Source: Candidatus Dormiibacterota bacterium
GTDB taxonomy: Bacteria; Chloroflexota; Dormibacteria; Aeolococcales; Aeolococcaceae
Direction: 5' to 3'
NCBI GenBank assembly: GCA_019234035.1
Contig: JAFALX010000184.1
Coordinates: forward strand, 1-10,240
DNA length: 10,240 nucleotides
The position numbers and the translations under genes are program-made. How positions within the stretch are numbered: the stretch's first letter is position 1; each line of letters starts with the position of its first letter. The notes below the pieces were generated by a model. That model had not been told where the DNA came from. It did not search any database and was given only the letters and a program-made list of their open reading frames with translations. Shown here piece by piece: positions 4,221 through 10,240 of the stretch.

Positions 4221-7040
4221 TCAGACCGTGGGAGCCGGCTCGGCTGCGGCCGCGGCGTACACCGCCAGATGCGCCCGGGTGCGCAGCCCGAGCTTCTGCT
4301 TGAGGCAGCCGACGTGCTGCTCGACCGTTCGCTCGGACACGAATAACCGCGCGCCGATCTCGCGATTGGAGAGGCCTTCCGAGAGCAGCCCCAGCACGTC
4401 GGCCTCCCGCGGCGTGACGCCCGCCTCGCGCAGTGGCGCCGGCAGAGCACGCGCACCGCGTGTCGGCCGCGCCACCCGTGCGCCGGCGCGGCGCAGCAGC
4501 GAGCGGCACCCGGCCGCCAGCCGGGCGTTGCCGGCTTCGTCGAAGAAGGAAGCGGCGTCGGTCAGCCAGGCAACGGGCTCCCCCCAGCCATCCGTCAAAG
4601 CGGCCTCGGCGGCGAGCCGCCAGCAGAGGCTTCTGTACCAGGGGTTGCGGGCCAGGTGGTCTTCGCCGCGAGCAACGGCGGCGCACGCCTCGGCGTGACG
4701 TCCGGCCCGGCCGAGGCGGACAGCCTCGGCAAACGCGAGGTATCCCGCTCCCAGCGAAAGCAGCGGCGTGATGCCGCCGGCCGCCTCGAGGTCGGGATCG
4801 CGGCCATCAACGGAATCCACCAGCACCGTCAGCGCCGCGCCCAGGCGAGGCATCACGCTGGGCGGGGACCTCCTGTAGACCTCGCCGGCATGCCGCAACG
4901 CGTCGCGCGCCCGGCCGCGGTCCTCGGCGGCCAGCGCGGCCAGCGCGCGCGCCTCGCCCCACGCCGCGCCGAGCAGCTCGACGTCGTCGGGGAGGACCGC
5001 CAGCGCAGCGCGAATCTCCTCCTCCATGGCGGCCCGCGTTCCGTGGATGGCCTCGAGGATCGACAGGAAGAGGTGCGCGACGGCCTCGACGGCGCGCAGC
5101 TCGAGGCGGCGCGCCAGCTCGACGCAGCGATCGCACGTCTGCCGGAGCTCCTCCACCTCGTGGGTCATGTCGAGAACAGCGGCGATCTCGAGATCGAGGG
5201 TCGCGGCGGTGGCGGCGGCGCCCAGGCGGAGCGCCTCGGTTCGGGCCCGGCGCAACGTCTCCGCGCTCGAGGCGCGGAACATCTCGACGACACCGATCTG
5301 GTACAGGGCGCGCATCCGCCAGTACGCCAGTCCCGCCGCCTCCGCAACCTGGAGGGCGCGCTCACCGATCTCGGCGGCCTCGGCAAGGTCGCGCGTGCGC
5401 GCGCATCGCGACCAGACCTCGAGCGCCTCGCAGGCGACCTGGGGCTGCGCTGTCGCCATCGCCTGGGCGGCCGCATCGCGCGCGAGCGCTTCCGCGGCGT
5501 CCGTCTCGCCCCGGCCGACCGCCAGCTGAGCCCCCGCCGCGGTGACGCGTGCGCGCAATGCCGGGTCGCGCGCGGCATCGGCCATCCGCCGCGCCCGATC
5601 CAGCTCCTCGTGTCCCGCGTCGAAGTGCGCCGCGGCGATTGCGCACCGCGCCAGCATCAGATGGGCGGCGGCGCGGCGCGCCGGCGGCGCCGCCACCTCG
5701 GCGAGCAGGTCCAGCAGATCCGCGGCGTGAGCCCGGGTTCGCTGCAGATCGCCCGCCGCGGCAGCTGCCTCGGTGAGCGCCTCCGCGATGTCGGCGCGAA
5801 GCGGCGGCTCGCCGGCGAGCGTGGACGCACGCTCGAGGGCGGCAGTGGCCGACTCCAGGGCGCCGCGGCTGAGCGAGGCGCGGCCGGCTTCGAGGAGCAT
5901 GCCCGCCGCGACCTCCGGCCGGCCGGCCAGCTCTGCGAGCGAGGCGGTGACCAGCCGTTGCTCGGGCGCCGCCCCGGCCTGCCCCGCCATGCCTTCGAGG
6001 CACCCGGAGGCCAGCTCGGCACGCTCGTGCGGCAGCAGCTGCGCGAGCAGTGCGTCCCGCGTCAATGAGTGCCGGAAGGCGTAGCCGCCGTCGAGTGGCG
6101 CGAGCAGCTGGAGCTCGACCGCACGATCGAGCGCCTCGTGCGTGATGCCGGCCGCGGATCCGGCGGCGCGGCCGGCGAGGTCCCAGTCGAAGCTGCGACC
6201 CAGCAGGGCCGCTGCGGCGAGCACGCGGCGGCCCTGCGGGCCCATCGCGTGCAGGCGTTCGCGGACCGTGACCGCGAAGCTCTCGGGGACGACGCGGCCG
6301 ACCGCGTGCGTCATGTGCCACGCCCCGTGCTCGTGCACGAGCGCCCCACTGGACACCGCGGTCGCCAGCACCTCCTCCACGAGGAACGGCAGTCCTTCAG
6401 CGCGCTCGGCGACGAGCTCGACGACGGCGGGGTCGAGGGCGCCAGCGCCGAGGCTGCGCGCGATCATCTCGGCCACGGCAGCAGTCGACAGCGGTGCGAG
6501 CGCGATCAGGTCGACGGCACGGCGGGCGTCGAGTCGCGCGAGGGCGTCGCGCGCCGCGGTCGGGGCGTCGTCCCGCAGCGAGCACAGCACCAGCACGCGT
6601 GCAGAGCGTGCGTGGTCGGCCAGGTACTCGAGAGCGTGCAGCGTCTCGGCGTCGGACCATTGGATGTCCTCGATGCACAGCACGCAGCCGCGCGAGGCCG
6701 CGGCTCTCTGCAGCGACCCGAGGACGGACTCTGCGACGACGACGGGCGACTCAGCGGCCCCGCCGGTGAGCGCGGGAGGCGGCTCGGCGATGAGCGCCTC
6801 GGCGATCGGACGGTACGGGGCCGCGACCGCGGTCGGCACACAACGTCCCCTCAGGACGACCATTGCACGTCCGCGCGCAGCCGCCGCCGCCTCCGTCAGC
6901 AGCCGCGACTTGCCGACTCCGGCCGGGCCCGCAACCACCAGCAGACCTCCGCGCGACGCCGCTGTTTCGTCGAGGGCGTGGTCGATGCGCTCGAGCTCCG
7001 TCTGCCTGGCGACGACGGTCGGGCACAGGATCCGCGGCAT
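4221..7040 (-). CDS. Large ATP-binding LuxR-family regulator (LAL type)
   Basis: The product has 939 residues, the usual size for LAL regulators (about 850-1100). An N-terminal STAND/AAA-type ATPase has Walker A GPAGVGKS at 38-45 and a Walker B-like CVLCIEDIQWSD at 119-130. A long Ala/Leu/Glu-rich helical repeat region (about 330-850) looks like degenerate TPR and would bind a ligand or partner. A C-terminal LuxR-type HTH spans about 875-924 (TPREADVLGLLSEGLSNREI, then SERTVEQHVGCLKQKLGLRT). Such proteins bind DNA as ATP-controlled activators; the inducer cannot be read from sequence. The ATG at 7040-7038 has no Shine-Dalgarno, but a GATACT hexamer ends six bases before it, suggesting a leaderless mRNA. 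The downstream hemerythrin gene on the same strand may be a co-transcribed partner or a target. Long open frames on the opposite strand are codon-bias shadows. Confidence 0.93.
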   Translation of the reverse strand: MPRILCPTVVARQTELERIDHALDETAASRGGLLVVAGPAGVGKSRLLTEAAAAARGRAMVVLRGRCVPTAVAAPYRPIAEALIAEPPPALTGGAAESPVVVAESVLGSLQRAAASRGCVLCIEDIQWSDAETLHALEYLADHARSARVLVLCSLRDDAPTAARDALARLDARRAVDLIALAPLSTAAVAEMIARSLGAGALDPAVVELVAERAEGLPFLVEEVLATAVSSGALVHEHGAWHMTHAVGRVVPESFAVTVRERLHAMGPQGRRVLAAAALLGRSFDWDLAGRAAGSAAGITHEALDRAVELQLLAPLDGGYAFRHSLTRDALLAQLLPHERAELASGCLEGMAGQAGAAPEQRLVTASLAELAGRPEVAAGMLLEAGRASLSRGALESATAALERASTLAGEPPLRADIAEALTEAAAAAGDLQRTRAHAADLLDLLAEVAAPPARRAAAHLMLARCAIAAAHFDAGHEELDRARRMADAARDPALRARVTAAGAQLAVGRGETDAAEALARDAAAQAMATAQPQVACEALEVWSRCARTRDLAEAAEIGERALQVAEAAGLAYWRMRALYQIGVVEMFRASSAETLRRARTEALRLGAAATAATLDLEIAAVLDMTHEVEELRQTCDRCVELARRLELRAVEAVAHLFLSILEAIHGTRAAMEEEIRAALAVLPDDVELLGAAWGEARALAALAAEDRGRARDALRHAGEVYRRSPPSVMPRLGAALTVLVDSVDGRDPDLEAAGGITPLLSLGAGYLAFAEAVRLGRAGRHAEACAAVARGEDHLARNPWYRSLCWRLAAEAALTDGWGEPVAWLTDAASFFDEAGNARLAAGCRSLLRRAGARVARPTRGARALPAPLREAGVTPREADVLGLLSEGLSNREIGARLFVSERTVEQHVGCLKQKLGLRTRAHLAVYAAAAAEPAPTV

Positions 7041-7046
7041 AGCGAC

Positions 7047-7052
7047 AGTATC
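7047..7052 (-). promoter_or_regulatory. -10-like hexamer of the LAL regulator (leaderless start)
   Basis: GATACT on the minus strand is separated from the ATG by six bases, putting the predicted transcription start on the initiation codon. No -35 consensus is seen. Confidence 0.5.
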
Positions 7053-7086
7053 CCGAGGGCAGGCCCTGCAGACCAGCGGGCCGCGC

Positions 7087-7794
7087 CTACAGCGCGGCGT
7101 CCAGCTCCACGACGAGCGGGCTGCGGTCGGCGCGCGATGTGGCGCCGTTGACGAGGTCGTCGAACACCAGCTGCGACCAGGACTCCATGCTCAGATACCG
7201 GTCGCGCATCGCCTCGAGCGACAGCACCTCACCCTCGAGCTTGTCCGTCTCGCGGACGTCGACGAAGCCGAGGGTGGGCTCGACCAGGAAGACGAGCCCG
7301 AGATGCACGCGGGAAACCGGGCTCGAGTCGTCGTTGAGCGCGGCCACCAGCCGCGCCGTCGCGGGCGAGGGGCAGCGGATCTCCTCGGCCCACTCGCGCT
7401 TCAACCCGCCGACGACGGGATCACCGGAGCCGCCGTCGGTGGGGTTGACGTGTCCCCCGATGCCGAGCGAGTACAGGTGATGGAGCCGGCGCTCAGTCGA
7501 ACGGCGCAGCCGGCGTGTGATCAGATAGCTGTCGTCGTGCGGATGGCGAACCACGCAGTAGGGAATGATCTGCTGCAGCGACGGGTCATCCTCGACCTCG
7601 CTCCGCGGGCGGTACTCCGACGCGGCGCTCACCGTCCGCAGCACGCGCTCCAGCCCGCGCGTCACGAGACCGTGCCAGGCGCCGTCCGGAAAGATGGTCG
7701 TCCGGGGGACGCAGAGCACGTCCTCATCGACGTGCGCGCGGACCACTCGCGCCCGTGGTTGAGCAGCGGCTGTCCGGCCGGCGGTGATCCCCAC
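7087..7794 (-). CDS. NUDIX-family hydrolase-like protein (predicted MutT-type phosphoesterase)
   Basis: From the GTG at 7794-7792 the product has 235 residues. The region YSLGIGGHVNP, then a Gly/Asp loop, then GLKREWAEEIRC (131-141) is a NUDIX box in which the core REx2EE (133-138) is kept, while the early Glu of the classical motif is not visible. The PSLQQIIPYCVVRH stretch (71-84) also fits the family of predicted MutT-type phosphoesterases I recall from bacteria. It would hydrolyse a nucleoside-diphosphate-linked substrate; which one is unknown. Open frame continues upstream to 7965, but that part overlaps the divergent glycosylase gene and is Arg/Ser-rich, so I reject it. The GTG start is preferred because GATAAT ends six bases before it, as in the neighbouring leaderless genes. 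GTG at 7746 is an alternative. It lies 46 bases upstream of the LAL gene on the same strand. Confidence 0.8.
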   Translation of the reverse strand: MGITAGRTAAAQPRARVVRAHVDEDVLCVPRTTIFPDGAWHGLVTRGLERVLRTVSAASEYRPRSEVEDDPSLQQIIPYCVVRHPHDDSYLITRRLRRSTERRLHHLYSLGIGGHVNPTDGGSGDPVVGGLKREWAEEIRCPSPATARLVAALNDDSSPVSRVHLGLVFLVEPTLGFVDVRETDKLEGEVLSLEAMRDRYLSMESWSQLVFDDLVNGATSRADRSPLVVELDAAL

Positions 7795-7800
7795 CCGCGC

Positions 7801-7806
7801 ATTATC
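7801..7806 (-). promoter_or_regulatory. -10-like hexamer of the NUDIX gene (leaderless GTG start)
   Basis: GATAAT on the minus strand is one mismatch from consensus and ends six bases before the GTG at 7794. It supports that start codon. Confidence 0.5.
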
Positions 7807-7829
7807 CGGGTCCACGCGGGCACTTGTTT

Positions 7830-7849
7830 CGCCGCGGCCTTTTGCGGCG
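7830..7849. repeat. 6-bp inverted repeat between divergent NUDIX and glycosylase promoters
   Basis: CGCCGC (7830-7835) and GCGGCG (7844-7849) flank an 8-base spacer in the 67-bp divergent intergenic stretch. It could be an operator acting on both genes, but arms this GC-rich occur often by chance. Confidence 0.3.
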
Positions 7850-7854
7850 ACGAT
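7849..7854 (+). promoter_or_regulatory. -10-like hexamer of the Fpg/Nei gene (leaderless start)
   Basis: GACGAT ends seven bases before the certain ATG at 7862. No Shine-Dalgarno is present, so translation is probably leaderless. The match to a -10 is modest. Confidence 0.4.
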
Positions 7855-7861
7855 TGCATCG

Positions 7862-8722
7862 ATGCCTGAGCTGCCCGAGGTCGAGTCGCTGTCGAGCGCC
7901 CTCGGGGAACGCCTCCGCGGTGCTCGCGTCGCCGGCGTGACGCTGCGATCGGTGGCGGCGCTCAAGACCTATGACCCGCCGCTCGATGCCCTGTGCGGGC
8001 TCGCGGTGAGGGGCGGCACCCGGCACGGCAAGTTCATCGATCTGCAGCTGCCGCCACTGCATCTGATCGTGCATCTGTCGCGTGGCGGCTGGATCCGGCT
8101 GCGCGACGCCGCCACCGAGCGTGCGCCGGTGTCCCTGCGCGGGCCGCTGGCGCTGAGCCTGGGCTTCGAAGACGGACGCGGCATCGACATCACCGAGCAC
8201 GGCAAGGACAAGCGGCTCGCCGTCTACGTGGTGCGCGATCCGCGTGAGGTGCCCGGCATCGCGCGGCTCGGCCCCGATGCCCTCGACGCAGCGTTCGACG
8301 TCGCGGCACTCGGCACGCTGCTGAGCGGACAGCACGGAACGATCAAGAGCGTGCTCGCCGACCAACGTCTCATAGCGGGCATCGGCAACGCGTATTCCGA
8401 CGAGATGCTGCACGTGGCGCGGCTGTCGCCGTTCCGCCGCGCCGACACGCTCACCGCCGAGGAGGTTGCGACTCTGCACGTCGCGATGCGCGAGATCCTC
8501 GAGGACGCGCTCGCCGAGGCCCGCGCGGCGTCACCCGAGACGCTCAAATCCGCCAAGAAGCTGCGCATGCGCGTGCACGGACGCACCGGCGAGGCCTGTC
8601 CGGTGTGCGGCGACACCGTGCGCGAGGTGGCGTTCACGACGCGCTCATTCCAGTACTGCGCCCGCTGTCAGACCGGTGGGCGTGTGTACGCTGACCGCCG
8701 CATGTCGCGACTGTTGAAATGA
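7862..8722 (+). CDS. Fpg/Nei-family DNA glycosylase (8-oxoguanine/oxidised base repair)
   Basis: The product has 286 residues, the normal size. It starts MPELPEVESL; after Met removal, Pro2 is the Schiff-base nucleophile and Glu3 the acid catalyst, which fixes the start although the frame is open upstream. K57 in RHGKFIDL is the conserved beta-turn lysine. The helix-two-turn-helix lies at about 161-183 (IKSVLADQRLIAGIGNAYSD). The C-terminal zinc finger has four cysteines, C246, C249, C266 and C269 (CPVC...CARC). The family removes oxidised bases and nicks the abasic site. The sequence is nearest to the actinobacterial Fpg/Nei type with an ADRRMSRLLK-like end, so exact substrate preference (Fpg or Nei) is left open. 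It diverges from the NUDIX gene and overlaps the next gene by ATGA, suggesting translational coupling. Confidence 0.95.
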   Translation: MPELPEVESLSSALGERLRGARVAGVTLRSVAALKTYDPPLDALCGLAVRGGTRHGKFIDLQLPPLHLIVHLSRGGWIRLRDAATERAPVSLRGPLALSLGFEDGRGIDITEHGKDKRLAVYVVRDPREVPGIARLGPDALDAAFDVAALGTLLSGQHGTIKSVLADQRLIAGIGNAYSDEMLHVARLSPFRRADTLTAEEVATLHVAMREILEDALAEARAASPETLKSAKKLRMRVHGRTGEACPVCGDTVREVAFTTRSFQYCARCQTGGRVYADRRMSRLLK

Positions 8723-9189
8723 ACGCAACGCGCGCCGCCGATGACCGCGCGCTGGAGCGAGCCCTGTGGTCGCTGCGTGCCTACGACGCGATGGCGCTCG
8801 CCACCACCGGCGAGGACGGACCCCAGGTCGCAGGCGTGTTCTTCGCACCGGAGGTCGTCAAGGATGGCATCCGGTTGATCATCGCGACGCTCGGCGATAC
8901 CCTGCTGCACCGCAGCCTGCAGCACGATCCGCACGTGGCGTTCCTTTGCTCGCCAGGGAACGCCTCGCGTTGGGTGCAGGGAACGGGCGTCGCCGAGCTC
9001 GTCGACGACCCGCTTCGCCACGCGGATCTGCACGAGCGCCTGATGGCGCACGCGCCGGGGGCGCGGGCGTATGTCGAGCGCTTTCCCATGGTGCCGGCGC
9101 TGATCAATGTGCGACGGCTCAAGATCGTCGAGGCGATCGACGCGGTGCCGCTGTTGGTCGATCTCAGCCCGGATTCAACGCCCGGCTGA
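8719..9189 (+). CDS. Pyridoxamine 5'-phosphate oxidase-like FMN split-barrel protein
   Basis: The product has 156 residues. The N-terminal half follows the PPOX-class split-barrel pattern: AYDAMALATTGEDGPQVAGV (21-40), a beta strand IRLIIATLGD (51-60), KNxxxxP-like TLLHRSLQHDPHVAFLCSP (61-79), and WVQGTGVAELVDD (85-97). Members bind FMN, F420 or heme and carry out redox reactions on small molecules; cofactor and substrate cannot be assigned here. The ATG overlaps the stop of the glycosylase gene (ATGA) and has no Shine-Dalgarno of its own, so translation is probably coupled. A position next to a glycosylase for oxidised DNA is compatible with a redox-protective role, which is inference. Confidence 0.8.
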   Translation: MNATRAADDRALERALWSLRAYDAMALATTGEDGPQVAGVFFAPEVVKDGIRLIIATLGDTLLHRSLQHDPHVAFLCSPGNASRWVQGTGVAELVDDPLRHADLHERLMAHAPGARAYVERFPMVPALINVRRLKIVEAIDAVPLLVDLSPDSTPG

Positions 9190-9278
9190 CGCATCCGATC
9201 CCACCCCACAAGGCTCCCGTGAGTCGCGTAAGCTTCCTGCGCTGCACTCAGAGACAGACAGCGGAGAGGTGTGTGCGC

Positions 9279-9995
9279 ATGTACAAGGCTGCAGTTCCAT
9301 TTCCCGTGCTGCCGGGCAAGGATGCGAGCCAGGTGGCGGCGGTCCTCAGAGCAGATCCTGCAGGTTACGCAGAATCTCGCCGGCGCGCCGGCGTGCACCT
9401 GGAGCGCGCCTACGAGATGCCGACCCCGATGGGCACGTTCCTGATCGCATACCTCGAGTCCGATCGGCCCTATGCCGAGGCGACCGCCGAGGCAGCGCGA
9501 TCCGAGCTGGCCGTCGACCGCGCGTTCGCGGCGGCCGTCAAGGAGGTGCATGGCATCGACATCACCCAGCCGCCGCCGCCCGGGCCTCCGCCCGAGGTGC
9601 TGGGCGACTGGGTGGATGAGACGGTGACCACGCGCAAGCGCGGCATCGCGTTCTGCGTTCCCGTACTGGCCGGCGCGGAGGAAACGGGACGCGCGTTCGC
9701 CAGGGAGGCGTACACCAACCGGCGCGACGAGTTCGCGGCCAGCCGCCGGGCGATCGGCGCATGCCGCGAGGTCGCGGTGCTCAACACGACGCCCTCGGGG
9801 CAGCTGATCGCTGTGTACGGCGAGGCCGACGACCCGGTCGAGGCCAACCGGCTGTTCGCACAGTCGACGAGCCCGTACGACGTCTGGTTCAAGGAGCAGC
9901 TCACGCGCATCTTCCCGCCCGACGTCGACTTCAACGTGCCGCTGCCGCCGATCACCGAGATCTTCGACTCGCAGGAGATCCTGGTAGCGCGCTGA
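9279..9995 (+). CDS. Uncharacterised protein with two tandem alpha/beta repeats
   Basis: The product has 238 residues. I do not know a characterised function. The two halves align with each other: residues about 4-111 and 123-231 each have a VPVL-G strand, an SRRR-G helix end, a TPxGxxxxAYxExDxP strand-turn, a D-x-x-F helix and a Pro-rich exit with an acidic end. The pattern suggests a tandem ferredoxin-like (dimeric alpha-beta barrel type) fold formed by internal duplication. A PPPPGPPPE linker follows the first repeat. The ATG at 9279 is supported by GGAGAGG nine bases upstream; an in-frame GTG at 9273 is an alternative. It follows the PPOX-like gene by 89 bases on the same strand, with a TAAGCT hexamer at 9229 as a weak promoter candidate, so it may be the last gene of that operon. 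There is no signal peptide or membrane segment. Confidence 0.85.
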   Translation: MYKAAVPFPVLPGKDASQVAAVLRADPAGYAESRRRAGVHLERAYEMPTPMGTFLIAYLESDRPYAEATAEAARSELAVDRAFAAAVKEVHGIDITQPPPPGPPPEVLGDWVDETVTTRKRGIAFCVPVLAGAEETGRAFAREAYTNRRDEFAASRRAIGACREVAVLNTTPSGQLIAVYGEADDPVEANRLFAQSTSPYDVWFKEQLTRIFPPDVDFNVPLPPITEIFDSQEILVAR

Positions 9996-10007
9996 CACAC
10001 GTGACGA

Positions 10008-10058
10008 GCGCGGCGCGCTGAGCAGCTCAGCGCGCCGCGTATCTCTTCGAAGAAGAGA
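10008..10058 (+). terminator. Two adjacent perfect hairpins after the tandem-repeat gene
   Basis: The first stem pairs GCGGCGCGCTGAG (10010-10022) with its exact inverse at 10026-10038, with only three loop bases; one more GC pair and a GU pair extend it outward. Three bases later, TCTCTTC (10042-10048) pairs with GAAGAGA (10052-10058) around a GAA loop. No U-run follows either stem. The location, starting 12 bases after the stop codon, points to termination or 3'-end protection of the glycosylase operon. Confidence 0.6.
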
Positions 10059-10130
10059 CGTCGGGACCCGGCCACTAACGTCGCGACCACCGCAAGTGCG
10101 TCTGTCCTCGCCCGCCGCTCCGCACGCTCG

Positions 10131-10196
10131 TACCCTTAGCGCATGGCCTTGCCTCCGACGCCGCCGCCATTCCGGGACCCGATGTCGCGGCGCTGA
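10131..10196 (+). CDS. Possible leaderless mini-ORF (17 codons)
   Basis: TACCCT (10131-10136) ends six bases before an ATG at 10143, the same arrangement as the leaderless genes above. The frame encodes only 17 residues (MALPPTPPPFRDPMSRR) and stops at 10194-10196. It could be a leader peptide ahead of the next gene, the broken start of a larger gene, or chance. Confidence 0.2.
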
Positions 10197-10219
10197 TGGA
10201 GCGGTGAGGCAGGGTACCG

Positions 10220-10240
10220 ATGGCGACGCACCCGCTCAGC
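10220..10240 (+). CDS. Possible start of a further gene, cut by the window edge
   Basis: An ATG at 10220 is preceded by AGGCAGGG ending five bases upstream and reads MATHPLS to the window end. Seven codons cannot identify a protein; the call rests only on the ribosome-binding-like sequence. Confidence 0.25.

Noticed and set aside
4656..6068. Plus-strand open frame of 470 codons opposite the LAL regulator
   Set aside because: Same antisense shadow effect; Arg/Gly/Gln-rich and without motifs.
6142..7869. Long plus-strand open frame of 575 codons opposite the LAL and NUDIX genes
   Set aside because: It is a shadow of high-GC codon use on the other strand. The product is Ala/Ser/Arg-rich with no fold, while the minus strand has clear Walker and LuxR motifs.
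7795..7965. N-terminal extension of the NUDIX protein to 7965
   Set aside because: It overlaps the certain start of the glycosylase on the other strand and is low-complexity Arg/Ser sequence; a -10-like hexamer lies within it.
8766..9278. Upstream extension of the tandem-repeat protein
   Set aside because: This stretch is the PPOX-like gene in another frame; the ribosome binding site GGAGAGG sets the start at 9279.
8781..9998. Minus-strand open frame of 405 codons opposite the PPOX-like and tandem-repeat genes
   Set aside because: The plus-strand genes show family patterns, internal duplication and good start signals; the antisense product shows none.

Overview
The window is high-GC bacterial DNA, most likely from an actinomycete-type genome (Actinomycetota, perhaps a soil lineage such as Thermoleophilia). 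This is inferred from GC-rich codons, a CysO-like sulfur carrier, an actinobacterial-type Fpg/Nei glycosylase, a large LAL-type regulator, and several start codons that sit about 6-9 bases after a -10-like hexamer with no Shine-Dalgarno sequence (leaderless genes). No lineage marker such as rRNA is present.

Positions 1 to about 3110 look like one end of an integrated mobile element. On the minus strand, transcribed toward base 1, are a small helix-turn-helix protein (about 1147-746), an unrecognised protein (765-358) and the N-terminal part of a PrimPol-type replication protein that runs off the left edge. A mostly gene-free control region (about 1150-1575) carries a tandem 8-bp repeat, two dyads and a 17-bp tandem duplication. 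An excisionase-like HTH gene on the plus strand then converges on, and overlaps, a tyrosine integrase gene (3000-1834, minus). Just upstream of the integrase lies a symmetric array of GTATGCCA motifs, the best attachment or integrase-binding candidate.

That array lies inside and just beyond the 3' end of a cysO/moaD-like gene. Its product should end in VAGG but reads on for 24 residues encoded largely by the repeats. The simplest reading is that the element integrated at the 3' end of cysO, gave it a new tail, and placed its integrase behind the cysO promoter.

The rest (about 3400-10240) is ordinary chromosome. Minus strand: hemerythrin-domain protein, 939-residue LAL/LuxR ATPase regulator and a NUDIX-type protein. 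Divergent from the NUDIX gene on the plus strand: an Fpg/Nei DNA glycosylase, an overlapping FMN split-barrel (PPOX-like) protein, and an unrecognised protein made of two repeats of about 110 residues. Two back-to-back perfect hairpins follow. The last 180 bases hold a tiny possible leaderless ORF and possibly the first codons of another gene. The chromosomal genes fit a loose theme of oxidant or oxygen handling and damage repair (hemerythrin, NUDIX, Fpg, flavin protein, sulfur carrier); that theme is inference.
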